A stretch of DNA of 64,000 nucleotides from Geobacter sp. SVR. GTDB lineage: Bacteria; Desulfobacterota; Desulfuromonadia; Geobacterales; Pseudopelobacteraceae. The notes under the pieces are model-generated. The model was not told the DNA's origin. It searched no databases and saw nothing but the letters and a program-made list of their open reading frames with translations. The position numbers and the translations under genes are program-made. Shown piece after piece: positions 56,275 through 64,000 of the stretch; within the stretch, counting starts at the first letter, position 1, and each line of letters starts with the position of its first letter. The stretch spans positions 983,001-1,047,000 of the forward strand of contig NZ_AP024469.1 of the NCBI RefSeq assembly GCF_016865365.1. The letters run 5' to 3'.

Positions 56275-56890
56275 GGACTTAACTGAAGAATCTGAAATTT
56301 GTCACTTCTGTAAAAGACCTTTGAGGTCATTAAAGGTATGGGTTCTTCAGGAGTCAATTTCTAAAGTGATTGTTTACTCAGGGCCGAACTGTGCAGAAAA
56401 GAATATTGATCCTGCCACAACCCTTAAGGATTTGCCTGATCTGACAAAGTTTACATCTTCGGCAGCTGGCGGCCCTGGGGGAAGTGGCGGAAGTGGTAGT
56501 TCTGGTAGCCATGCTTCTGATAGGAAAAGGGCTATTGAATATCTTGTGTTACGTGAAGAGAAGCTTGTCAGTAGCTTTAATACTAGTTACACCGTGTTAA
56601 AAGCTTATTATAACAAAATGCAAACCACTGAGCTCACTGATGAGGAAATCAAACACATAAATATTATCGAGTCCCATGCTCCTCAAGCCCTGAAGCTTAC
56701 ACAACTGCAGAAGTGTTACAATTACAACTTTTGGTTAGAGGTTGGTATCAAACGACTTGGCCCCCAGGATAATGGTTATCTAAAAGGTATCCGTGACATT
56801 CTCATAAAAAATCACGATATTCCAGCTGATAAATTGAAAGCCACGAACAAGTGGCTGAAGAACATTGATGGCGTCCCGCAACTAAAATAG
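56252..56890 (+). CDS. Hypothetical protein with zinc knuckle and Gly/Ser linker
   Basis: A 212-aa protein: N-terminal CHFCKRPL (zinc-binding-like, with Cys47 near), a Gly/Ser-rich linker (about residues 72-86), and a helical C-terminal domain (REEKLVSSFNTSYTVLKAYYNKM..., LTDEEIKHINIIESHAP). TTG start with GGAGGTG 9 bases upstream. Linker-joined two-domain design; function not recognised. Confidence 0.55.
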   Translation: MKYIPLYKDLTEESEICHFCKRPLRSLKVWVLQESISKVIVYSGPNCAEKNIDPATTLKDLPDLTKFTSSAAGGPGGSGGSGSSGSHASDRKRAIEYLVLREEKLVSSFNTSYTVLKAYYNKMQTTELTDEEIKHINIIESHAPQALKLTQLQKCYNYNFWLEVGIKRLGPQDNGYLKGIRDILIKNHDIPADKLKATNKWLKNIDGVPQLK

Positions 56891-57155
56891 GATTAATGTA
56901 TTGAGAAGCGGACTCTTGAGCTTGACTCGTGAGGACTGACAAAGGCATGACTTATAAGATAATTATGCAAGTTGTAGAGGAAACTCAGGCGGGATTTCAT
57001 CGCGGACGCAAAAAATAATTATAAAGTCACCTATGCTGGAGAGAAAGGTAAACCTTTAGATTGGCCCAAAAACTGGCCGGCCTGCTTTGTGACGTTGTGG
57101 AGTTGGGGTGTGGTTACCTTTTATGGCGTTAGTAATTCAACGTGTGAGGTGTGCG
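56891..57155. other. Intergenic before the protease gene, no feature seen
   Basis: About 265 bp. No coding frame, hairpin or promoter could be supported with confidence. Confidence 0.35.
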
Positions 57156-58157
57156 ATGTCGAATAAACTTCTGATAGTGTTTTTACCATTTTTTCTGCTG
57201 GTCTCAAGTGCAATCGCAGAAGATGCAACTGGCAAAGTAACGCCTGAAATCTTGAGATGCGTGGTTAAGCTGGAAACCAATCCTGACGCAAGTGGAAAAT
57301 ACGAACGTGGCACAGGCTTTTTCGTTTCAGAATCAGTTTCACGGGGAGGCAAGCAAACTCGTAGAACATTTTTAGTGACCAACAAACATATGGTGGGTGA
57401 CTGGACGTGGAGCTCTCCAGTTATTAAAAATTACAAGGATTATATAAATGCTATTGTATACACAGTCCACCCTATTGAAGGGAAATATTACAAAAAGCTT
57501 AGAGTCAATATAAAGGAAAGGGATAATAATTTAAATCATATATTAAGAATACATCCCAACCCTAATATAGATGTTGTTATTTTTGACTTGACAGAAGAAA
57601 TAGATAAAACAGATGATTTAAATATAAGATCGTTTGATGTTAGCTATTTGATGCCATTTTATAGTATCAGCGATCAACTTATCGGTATTGGAGATCAAGT
57701 TTTTGCATTAGGTTACCCATTTGGCATATCGTCGGTTAAACATAATTTTCCCATAGCTAAATCCGGATATATAGCTTCAATTCCTAGTGAACCCTTTTAC
57801 TCACAAGTCTTAATTGATGAAGATTCTGATCAACCTGTAATAAAACGCGTTGCTGCAGATATTACAGTAATCGATGGGCTTATCGTTCCAGGGAACAGTG
57901 GCGGTCCAGTCATTTTAGCGAATGAATTGAAATCACGTAGAGATCCGAAAACAAACCAAGTACAATTTTCTTCAAAGCAAACTGAAAATTATATTATTGG
58001 CATAGTTTCGTACGGGTTTAGCGGGTCCGGGCTCAGTTTTGTATTTAGCACAGATTACATCCGCTCCTTGATAGAGACATACATAGAAGAAAAGTTTCCT
58101 GTACCCAGACTAAAACTCATAAATGACCCTAGCAATTTAAGTAATCGTGATGACTAA
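57156..58157 (+). CDS. Exported trypsin-like serine protease
   Basis: A 333-aa S1-type protease with a signal peptide (about residues 1-21, SSAIA) and the full triad: H78 (TNKHMV), D139 (NIDVVIFDL), S248 (PGNSGGP). No PDZ domain follows, unlike DegP. Start at 57156 has GAGGTG; the frame from 57108 lacks it and hides the signal peptide. The next gene, 98 bp on, encodes a 2-TM protein, and both may act together. AT-rich, unlike the core genome. Confidence 0.82.
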   Translation: MSNKLLIVFLPFFLLVSSAIAEDATGKVTPEILRCVVKLETNPDASGKYERGTGFFVSESVSRGGKQTRRTFLVTNKHMVGDWTWSSPVIKNYKDYINAIVYTVHPIEGKYYKKLRVNIKERDNNLNHILRIHPNPNIDVVIFDLTEEIDKTDDLNIRSFDVSYLMPFYSISDQLIGIGDQVFALGYPFGISSVKHNFPIAKSGYIASIPSEPFYSQVLIDEDSDQPVIKRVAADITVIDGLIVPGNSGGPVILANELKSRRDPKTNQVQFSSKQTENYIIGIVSYGFSGSGLSFVFSTDYIRSLIETYIEEKFPVPRLKLINDPSNLSNRDD

Positions 58158-58255
58158 ATGGTTGACCGGAGAAATGTAGCGAAGTCGGAGCGTCTGACTG
58201 GATGAGGTTTTCAGGTAGCTCCAGCAGACTCGAAGGCTCGCTAAGTGAGGTAAAG

Positions 58256-59887
58256 ATGGAATTACGAGAATGGGAAATTTGGCATACGTATTCTAGCACC
58301 TTGAGAGCTCGTGAGATCCATCTAGAATCCTTAGCCGAAATGCTTGTTCATGAAGGCGTGGCCCAGACAGTTCTTCATCGAGATGGACTTACATTTTGGC
58401 GTGGGAATGAGAGAGTGGGAAGAGGTACGACTGATGTAAATATTAATTCTACTGGAGTAATGGCAGAGATTAAATTTCAACCAGAGAACGATCAACAGCC
58501 TGAACTTTCCGGGTTTGCTCGGGAAGCCTGGTATCAAGCATCCCATTTTAGATTTAATGAAAAGCGAATCTTTCACCCCGATTCCGATTTGCCACCTCCA
58601 TATGTCAGAGTTTATCTTGGGCAGTGTAATCTCGTGAACGAAGAAGAAGATACGTGCATTCGTATTTATCCAGTAGTTGTTATCTATGAAACGGGTGTAA
58701 TTCTAGTCGAATTCCGAACAATTTCGCCTGACCGCGCCATTGAGGTGTCAGATTTCATTAGTGGCGCTATAAATCTGTTTCAGTATGGCTTTCAAAGAAT
58801 CGAATGTTCTCCTGGTCTTGTGCGACTCGCCTCAAGAGTTTGGTACCACTCTCACCCACGTTGGCGTCTATATCATCGCGCAACGTTACTTTTTCTTGAA
58901 CGAGGACATGATATCGCGGTCAAACACAATTCGAGAATTGACGATGAAGGTGATTTTGAGTTCGAGTTGGCTCCACTTCCAAATGCAGGTGAGGAAGAAC
59001 GTTTAGATTCATTTGCCTTAACGATAATGCACGTGATTGCATACCTGGCAATTATGCCTCGCAAAGGATTCAGCTTTCTTTTCCGCGGACAGAAAGCGCT
59101 TCCGGGAATTGGAGATTACTGGGTCGGAAGGCCTCACATTTATCTAATAGATTTCGAAGGACAGAAAGAAACATCAGAAGAAAATCTTAAGGCTCACCAT
59201 AAAGTTTTTGCTTCAATACTGGCACGAATCGAATTTCAGGACCACGAGATACCAGACCATCTTATGCCGGAAGACAGTAGGATTTTTTCAGACTACAATG
59301 CCTTCATTAACAAGGAAGCGTCGCTTTGGGTGTGGTCCCTTAGCGGGAAGCGGCGCCAGGGACAATGGGCAGATCAGAATCGTGGACACCTAATCTATGA
59401 ACGTCAAGCGACGATGGAATTGCTGGAATACGGTTACATGTTGCATCACCGTGTCTTGGAAAAGGCGATGGAACTTTCGCGCTCTATGGATGTCTTGGAC
59501 GCTCGCGAGGATCTTCTCGCTTTGGATGCCCGTATAGACCGTATCAGCGCGTTTGGAGAAATACGCCAACTTCTTTCGACAGGATGGAGTCGGTTTGGGG
59601 TGAAGGGGATTAGAAGGCAAATTAACGAAGCCCTGGCTGTCAGGGGACAGAAGGCGGCAACCAAGGAGCAAGTTATTGCTCAAGCACTTACGACTCGGCT
59701 GGCAATTGTCTTCGGTCTGGTCGCGGTGCCCGCTTTAGCAAGTCAGGTGCTGGAGCCATTGTGGGGGTGGTTGGACTTACCTCGCCCTGCAGACAAAAGT
59801 GCATTTATGACTATGTTAAATTTACTCGCTCTTACCGGTGTAGGTGCCATAGTTTCTGTTTCTTTTAGGAGACGGAGCTTCAATTAG
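58256..59887 (+). CDS. Hypothetical protein with C-terminal two-TM anchor
   Basis: A 543-aa protein, about 470 residues cytoplasmic (MELREWEIWHTYSSTLRA...), a coiled segment, and two C-terminal transmembrane helices (about 487-510 and 518-537, LAIVFGLVAVPALASQVL and FMTMLNLLALTGVGAIVSVS) ending FRRRSFN. The two-helix C-terminus recalls the CorA layout but no GMN motif is seen. Start at 58256 with GTGAGG; an ATG at 58202 is less likely. Paired with an exported protease; defence or envelope role possible. Confidence 0.6.
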   Translation: MELREWEIWHTYSSTLRAREIHLESLAEMLVHEGVAQTVLHRDGLTFWRGNERVGRGTTDVNINSTGVMAEIKFQPENDQQPELSGFAREAWYQASHFRFNEKRIFHPDSDLPPPYVRVYLGQCNLVNEEEDTCIRIYPVVVIYETGVILVEFRTISPDRAIEVSDFISGAINLFQYGFQRIECSPGLVRLASRVWYHSHPRWRLYHRATLLFLERGHDIAVKHNSRIDDEGDFEFELAPLPNAGEEERLDSFALTIMHVIAYLAIMPRKGFSFLFRGQKALPGIGDYWVGRPHIYLIDFEGQKETSEENLKAHHKVFASILARIEFQDHEIPDHLMPEDSRIFSDYNAFINKEASLWVWSLSGKRRQGQWADQNRGHLIYERQATMELLEYGYMLHHRVLEKAMELSRSMDVLDAREDLLALDARIDRISAFGEIRQLLSTGWSRFGVKGIRRQINEALAVRGQKAATKEQVIAQALTTRLAIVFGLVAVPALASQVLEPLWGWLDLPRPADKSAFMTMLNLLALTGVGAIVSVSFRRRSFN

Positions 59888-60284
59888 ATGGTTTACGGAA
59901 TCCCTCAAGGAAATGTAAGTGAGATTCGGAGAATTGGAGGGAAACCCGATCGGATAGTGAAACACACAGGGGCCTGCCCTTGGCATGAGACAATGTTCCA
60001 CTGCAACAGATATGCTCTAAACTACTAACCTATTAAATTAACATCAATTTCCCAGTACTCATTTTTATTTGCGCTGGGACGCCAGATTTCAAAAAGGTCA
60101 CTTTTCTGCAGAGAAGTGGCCTTTTCCTTTAGTGCATCGTTTGAATCTACAATGATATCAAAGTGTTTTCTGAAAATAGGCGCCAGTTCACCACCCACTC
60201 AAAAAAGGTTCGAGTACACCGAATTGAGCAATCTGCGTTTTTCGGCCGGGTTTCTGTGCGGAGTAAAGACTAGCTGTTAGGGAG
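59888..60284. other. Intergenic with one hairpin
   Basis: No gene. AAGGTCACTT (60094-60103) and AAGTGGCCTT (60114-60123) form a 10-bp stem (one G-U) with a following T-rich stretch, a likely terminator for the upstream pair. Confidence 0.5.
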
Positions 60285-60542
60285 CTACGCACGGTTCTCA
60301 AGGGCAAGATCGGCGTATATTCGCTTGAGACGGCTCATTTCCGCTTCCATCTCCTTCATCCGCTTGAGATCGGAAGTCTCCATGCCGCTGTACTTCGACT
60401 TCCAGTTGTTAATAAGTGGCGTTGCTGATTCCTGCTTGCGGCAAACATCTTTGCCCTGCATGCCGGGCTCGGTGAAACGGGCTTTCTGTATTGGGCAACC
60501 TCCTGGCGCTTTAGAATGCCAGAAAGCCCCACTTTTTTTCAT
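60285..60542 (-). pseudogene. IS3-family transposase OrfA remnant
   Basis: CRKQESATPLINNWKSKYSGMETSDLKRMKEMEAEMSRLKRIYADLALENRA matches the OrfA helix-turn-helix/leucine-zipper region. The N-terminus is scrambled, the frame stops right after ENRA, and OrfB is absent. Insertion-sequence debris next to ribB. Confidence 0.75.
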
Positions 60543-60548
60543 GTCTCA

Positions 60549-61193
60549 TTATTGGGGAAGCTTACGACTCCATTTCCGATACGCGATAAGATCCTGCACT
60601 GTAACCACCGGAAGACCGTGGTGCCGTGCAAATTTCATGATCTCGGGCAGTCGGGCCATGCTGCCGTCAGGATTGGTCAGTTCACACAGCACACCGTACG
60701 GTTTCAGCCCTGCCAGCCGCATCAGGTCCACCGTCGCCTCGGTGTGTCCGGGGCGTTCCAGCACACCGCCGGGACGGGCTCGGAGCGGGAAGACGTGTCC
60801 CGGACGGCGCAGGTCTGAGGGACTGGCATGGTCGGCCACAGCGGCCGCGATCGTTGCCACTCGATCCGCAGCGGAGACACCGGTTGTGACCCCTTCTGCC
60901 GCCTCGATAGAAACGGTAAAGGCCGTCTGGAACCGGCTGTTGTTCTCCTCTACCATCATGGGGAGCTCCAGTGCCCTGACCTTTTCATCAGTCAGACAGA
61001 GACAGACGATGCCGCTGCAGTCGCGAATCAGCATGGCCATCTGGGCCGTGGTGAGGGATTCGGCGGCAAAGATCAGGTCACCTTCGTTCTCCCGCTCCTC
61101 GTCATCGGTTACGAGGACGCCGTTGCCGCCGCACAGGGAAGCAAGCGCCCGCTCAACTCGTTCAAGTGAGTGTGCTGCAAGAGGGTGATGCAT
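60549..61193 (-). CDS. ribB: 3,4-dihydroxy-2-butanone-4-phosphate synthase
   Basis: A 214-aa riboflavin-pathway enzyme converting ribulose 5-phosphate to the four-carbon precursor. Signature [16 protein letters not shown] (residues near 31-46), then [23 protein letters not shown] and [13 protein letters not shown]. No GTP cyclohydrolase II domain, so RibB rather than RibBA. GGAGG supports the start at 61193. Under FMN-riboswitch control. Confidence 0.93.
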   Translation of the reverse strand: MHHPLAAHSLERVERALASLCGGNGVLVTDDEERENEGDLIFAAESLTTAQMAMLIRDCSGIVCLCLTDEKVRALELPMMVEENNSRFQTAFTVSIEAAEGVTTGVSAADRVATIAAAVADHASPSDLRRPGHVFPLRARPGGVLERPGHTEATVDLMRLAGLKPYGVLCELTNPDGSMARLPEIMKFARHHGLPVVTVQDLIAYRKWSRKLPQ

Positions 61194-61244
61194 GGTAGAG
61201 CCTCCAGAAGATTGAAGTGGCTTACCGACATCAGGGCGGACGGA

Positions 61245-61272
61245 CGCTCCGCGCACGGATGTGCGCAGAGCG
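61245..61272 (-). promoter_or_regulatory. GC-rich hairpin in the ribB leader
   Basis: On the minus strand, CGCTCTGCGCAC, loop ATCC, GTGCGCGGAGCG: a 12-bp stem (one G-U or mismatch) between riboswitch and start codon, suitable as the expression platform. Confidence 0.6.
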
Positions 61273-61310
61273 CCGGACAGGGGAATGGTTCCAGAGGGAA
61301 AAACCGCTGT

Positions 61311-61452
61311 CCTATCCTCTTTCATCCGGACTGTACCGTCGGCTCCGGCATTTCACCGGATCTGCTGGCCTTTCCCATACCGGGAAAGCGCTTGCGGGCT
61401 CTCCGGCGCACGCCGGAATACCGCCGGTGGGGAATTGCACCCCGCCCCGAGG
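61311..61452 (-). promoter_or_regulatory. FMN riboswitch (RFN element)
   Basis: Minus-strand RNA contains the conserved RFN blocks in order: CGGGGCGGGGTGCAATTCCC, ACCGGCGGTATT, GCCCGCAAGCG, GGCCAGCAGATCCGGTG, AATGCCGGAGCCGACGGT, ACAGTCCGGATGAAAGAGGA. Senses FMN and represses ribB. Confidence 0.95.
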
Positions 61453-62083
61453 ATAAGTAGCCCCATCTATAGATGAACCGCATGAAGCTGTCAAGCAGCC
61501 GCTCTGAAAGAGCACGGCGGATCGGATGGAAAGCGGGGTGTCAACGCCTAGGGTAACTTGCCAAATCAACGCCTGAGAACAAGATTCGGCTGAGAAGAAA
61601 GGAGTCCTTGGAGAGTAGCAAGAATCAACGGCCGTTGACGGATGTTCAGCCGGACTTTGTTTTTCTGAAACGAGAGTTGGCACATCAAGATATCGGCAGG
61701 GCTAAGGCTAAGTGGCGGGGATCGGTATGGCAAGATTTGCTTGTTCGTTGTCATTGCATGGGAGACAGTGATCTGCCAATATCCTAGATAATTTACTTAT
61801 CTGGGACAGCCCCAAATAAAATGACCTCGCCGCCCCCTCAGCCAAGAACTGCTGCAGCAGCTACCACATTCCTGATTCCGCTCCGAGTAAAAAGCGCTCT
61901 CGTCTCCTAATACCTGTCACTACTCAAAGTAATATTTTTCCAGCCGTCAAATTTCAACATCAACTACTATAGTTGTTTTTGCAGTCTCTCAGTAACCACG
62001 TATCCGTTGCCGTGGCATATATCACATCATCCATGCCCCGGAGGGGGGTGTCAGCATGTGGGGTATGGAACGTTGAGCCGAAA
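61453..62083. other. Noncoding stretch upstream of ribB
   Basis: Contains the ribB promoter region. A plus-strand frame without start (about 61590-61785; FVFLKRELAHQDIGRAKAKWRG) might be gene debris. CCATGCCCC and GGGGTATGG (about 62031-62068) can pair. Nothing else supported. Confidence 0.35.
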
Positions 62084-62118
62084 GTTCGAAGTGCGTTGAC
62101 TAGGGGACGCCAGTAAAA
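62084..62118. repeat. Degenerate tRNA 3'-end-like sequence, probable old attachment site
   Basis: GTTCGAA (62084-62090) then GGGGACGCCAGTAAAA (62103-62118), which matches 15 of 16 bases of the left junction of tRNA-Arg (15074-15089). The sequence between does not form a proper T-arm. It is followed by a terminator, arm-like repeats and a truncated integrase, the order expected at an element end. Confidence 0.45.
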
Positions 62119-62120
62119 TC

Positions 62121-62156
62121 AAAGGGTTCAGCGTATATAAAAGCTGAACCCTTTTT
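62121..62156 (+). terminator. Rho-independent terminator
   Basis: AAAGGGTTCAGC and GCTGAACCCTTTTT form a 9-12-bp stem with a T-run, as found after tRNA genes. Confidence 0.8.
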
Positions 62157-62177
62157 ACGTGACCCTTTGCGTGACCC
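62157..62177. repeat. Arm-site-like direct repeats
   Basis: ACGTGACCC (62157-62165) and GCGTGACCC (62169-62177) at 12-bp spacing, the same spacing as the arm sites of island A but a different motif. Likely belonged to the truncated integrase that follows. Confidence 0.45.
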
Positions 62178-62499
62178 CTTTTTCGGACATGCCACTTTTT
62201 TGGGTCAACTGGTGGTTCACCATGCGAACTTTCTGTGGCGATCCTTCATCCAATATTCCGGCGCAATGGTATTTAATTACTTCCGCGTAGATATCCCCAA
62301 CGACCTATCCCATTACTTCCCTGTATCCGAAATCAAACGATCCCTGAAAACAAAAGACCTTGATGCTGCCAAGAAGAGGGAGATACGGAAAGCGATACTC
62401 GTTTTTTCTTATGCTCGTGCCGTTGCCAGTCTGAGGCAGGTCCCCCATGAGCGGCGGCGCGCTGACACCAACTGCGAGGAGGCCAACATCTCCCCTTAA
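62167..62499 (+). pseudogene. Truncated tyrosine integrase, N-terminal part
   Basis: NYFRVDIPNDLSHYFPVSEIKRSLKTKDLDAAKKREIRKAILVF corresponds to the N-terminal arm-binding domain of DUF6538-type integrases. The core-binding and catalytic domains are absent; the frame ends in unrelated sequence. The first residues are probably not genuine coding sequence. Confidence 0.7.
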
Positions 62500-62648
62500 A
62501 TTGTAACGTGTCTTGTTGTCGTTATACTTAATAGCGGGATTTTTCGATGCCCGAACTTTCAAGGGAAGCAAAGATGATAATTATATTGGACCTGACTATT
62601 GTCTCAGCTATCAGAGATGCCACCAAGATAATCAAGATCGCTCGGTAA

Positions 62649-62786
62649 TCGTATCCTGGAAATTTGGTCACTCAGACGGCGCCACCAGCTGCCTTTTTCC
62701 TGATTCTGATTGCCATGGTGCTGGCCTACCTGCTCGCGGTAGAAGGGATGAAGCGGGGGTTCTTCCATCACTTTGCCCTGGAGTGA
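62649..62786 (+). pseudogene. 3' fragment of a P-type cation ATPase
   Basis: Forty-five residues after a stop: NLVTQTAPPAAFFLILIAMVLAYLLAVEGMKRGFFHHF, matching the last membrane helix and tail of MgtA-like or proton-efflux P-type ATPases. The rest of the gene is gone, apparently lost with the element insertion. Ends 12 bp before yihY. Confidence 0.55.
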
Positions 62787-62797
62787 AGTATCATCAT

Positions 62798-63685
62798 ATG
62801 ACGAACAATCGACAAGGCATACATGGATCCATCGTTCGTCTGTTTAGCTTCTTACGGCGGGTGGCGCATGGATTTTTCCGTAATCAGGGGCTCTTGTTGT
62901 CCGGTGCCGTTGCCTATTACACCCTGTTGTCAATTGTGCCGTTGTCTATTCTCTCCCTCATTGTGCTGACGCATTTCATAGAAGAGCAACAGTTGATTCA
63001 AACCTTGTCCATCTACCTGGAGATGGTTATTCCCGGCTATGCGGCAACCTTGGCTGAACAGGTGCGGGAATTTCTCAAGCACCGCAATGTGGTCGGCATC
63101 CTAGGCTTCCTTGTCATGCTTTTTTTCAGTTCTACAGCGTTTACCACTCTCGAGAACTCCATGGCGGTGATCTTTTTTAAACAAGTAAGGATCAAACGCA
63201 GAAACTTTCTTATCTCCGCAATTATTCCGTATGCGTACATGCTATCAATGGGGCTGGGTATCGTGCTGGTGTCGGTTATTGTCGGCGCCATTGAGACGCT
63301 GGAAAGCAGGCATTTGACGATACTAGGCTGGAGCCTGAACCTTGACGGCGCTACCGGGGTGGCGCTGTACGTCCTGGGTATAGTTGGCGAGACGCTGATA
63401 CTTACTTCCATCTATCTGGTGATGCCGCCGGTGCGCGTCCGGTTTCGCCACGCGCTCATCGGTGGAACAGTCACAACCGTTTTATGGGAGATCTCCCGCC
63501 GCGTCCTGATCTGGTATTACGCGGCCATCTCCATGGTAAATGTGATTTACGGTTCAATCGCCACTACAGTGGTGGCCCTTCTCAGCATAGAGGTCGTTGC
63601 GGGGATCCTGCTGCTGGGCGCACAGATCATTGTTGAGCTCGAGGACAAATGCACAGAGAAAGAGAAGTCTGGATTCAGGAGATGA
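62798..63685 (+). CDS. YihY/BrkB-family inner-membrane protein
   Basis: A 295-aa protein with six hydrophobic segments. Family patterns: GLLLSGAVAYYTLLSIVPLSIL near residue 30, FFSSTAFTTLENSM near 110, and SIATTVVALLSIEVVAGILLLGAQI near the end. The family was once called ribonuclease BN; that assignment was withdrawn, and a transport or lipid role is not settled. Start at 62798 gives the family N-terminus; the frame to 62513 covers debris. Confidence 0.88.
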   Translation: MTNNRQGIHGSIVRLFSFLRRVAHGFFRNQGLLLSGAVAYYTLLSIVPLSILSLIVLTHFIEEQQLIQTLSIYLEMVIPGYAATLAEQVREFLKHRNVVGILGFLVMLFFSSTAFTTLENSMAVIFFKQVRIKRRNFLISAIIPYAYMLSMGLGIVLVSVIVGAIETLESRHLTILGWSLNLDGATGVALYVLGIVGETLILTSIYLVMPPVRVRFRHALIGGTVTTVLWEISRRVLIWYYAAISMVNVIYGSIATTVVALLSIEVVAGILLLGAQIIVELEDKCTEKEKSGFRR

Positions 63686-63786
63686 TTTTCACTTGCTTTG
63701 GCAGGGTTACGGTTCGTGAGCGCACTTTCGGTCGGGCGATATCATGTTAAAATTGACATTAAATCCGTCCGCTCGAAGAGACTCAA

Positions 63787-64000
63787 ATGAAGATTCTACT
63801 CGTATATCCAAAATATCCAGATACGTACTGGAGCTTCCAATATGCATTGCCGTTCATAGGCAAAAGAGCGGTTTTTCCGCCGCTCGGACTCCTCACGGTG
63901 GCAGCTATGCTCCCGGCTCATTGGGAAATGAGGCTCATCGATCTGAACATCGGCTCGCTTTCGGACAGCGACTTGTTGTGGGCCGACTATGTTTTCGTAA
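63787..64000 (+). CDS. B12-binding domain radical SAM protein (5' part only)
   Basis: Seventy-one codons before the window ends. [23 protein letters not shown]..., [14 protein letters not shown] and LIDLNIG fit the N-terminal cobalamin-binding fold of B12-dependent radical SAM proteins (DUF4070 type). The radical SAM cysteines lie beyond the window. Confidence 0.8.
   Translation, partial: MKILLVYPKYPDTYWSFQYALPFIGKRAVFPPLGLLTVAAMLPAHWEMRLIDLNIGSLSDSDLLWADYVFV

Overview
The window looks like a chromosome segment of a Geobacter-like member of the Desulfuromonadia (inferred from gene content: LutB/LutC lactate oxidation, LctP permease, GlcD/GlcF, a surE-pcm-rpoS block, an FMN-riboswitch ribB and a B12-binding radical SAM gene). 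GC-rich core DNA flanks about 47 kb of accessory DNA built from at least two adjoining mobile segments next to one tRNA-Arg(CCT) gene.

Core left, 1-15083: divergent lactate locus (lutC and a fused lutB/A on minus; lldP and the FadR-type regulator lldR on plus) with two similar GntR/FadR-type operators, a chemotaxis receptor, glcD-glcF, a quinone oxidoreductase, surE-pcm-rpoS, apt and tRNA-Arg.

Island A, 15039-43683: bounded by 46-bp direct repeats of the tRNA-Arg 3' end. A P4-type tyrosine integrase lies at the right end, and 12-bp-spaced AAAAGTGACTT repeats lie just inside both ends. It carries RadC and small island genes, a C39-like peptidase, a secreted protein, an XRE regulator, an FtsZ-like protein without the tubulin signature, a full DNA phosphorothioation system (dptFGH restriction, dndBCDE-A modification), a 991-aa HNH nuclease/STAND ATPase/repeat protein directly after dndA, an HUH-type Rep-like gene, AlpA, a degenerate IS630-like gene and a toxin-antitoxin pair.

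Segment B, 43684 to about 62500: a large serine recombinase whose 3' end is antisense inside the tRNA repeat, small membrane proteins, a second XRE regulator, a roughly 750-nt region with the properties of a large structured RNA (closed by a 16-bp long-range helix) followed by an orphan 222-aa gene, a three-gene carbohydrate operon (GT32-like; GT25/central domain/GH16 fusion; NodU-type carbamoyltransferase), several unrecognised genes, a signal-peptide trypsin-like protease next to a 2-TM protein, an IS3 remnant, ribB with its FMN riboswitch, and a decayed attachment site with a truncated integrase.

Core right, 62649-64000: the tail of a P-type ATPase, a YihY/BrkB membrane protein and the start of a radical SAM gene.

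The strongest candidates for something undescribed are the structured RNA with its orphan ORF, the HNH-STAND protein appended to the dnd operon, the FtsZ-like island protein, and the GT25-GH16 fusion operon.
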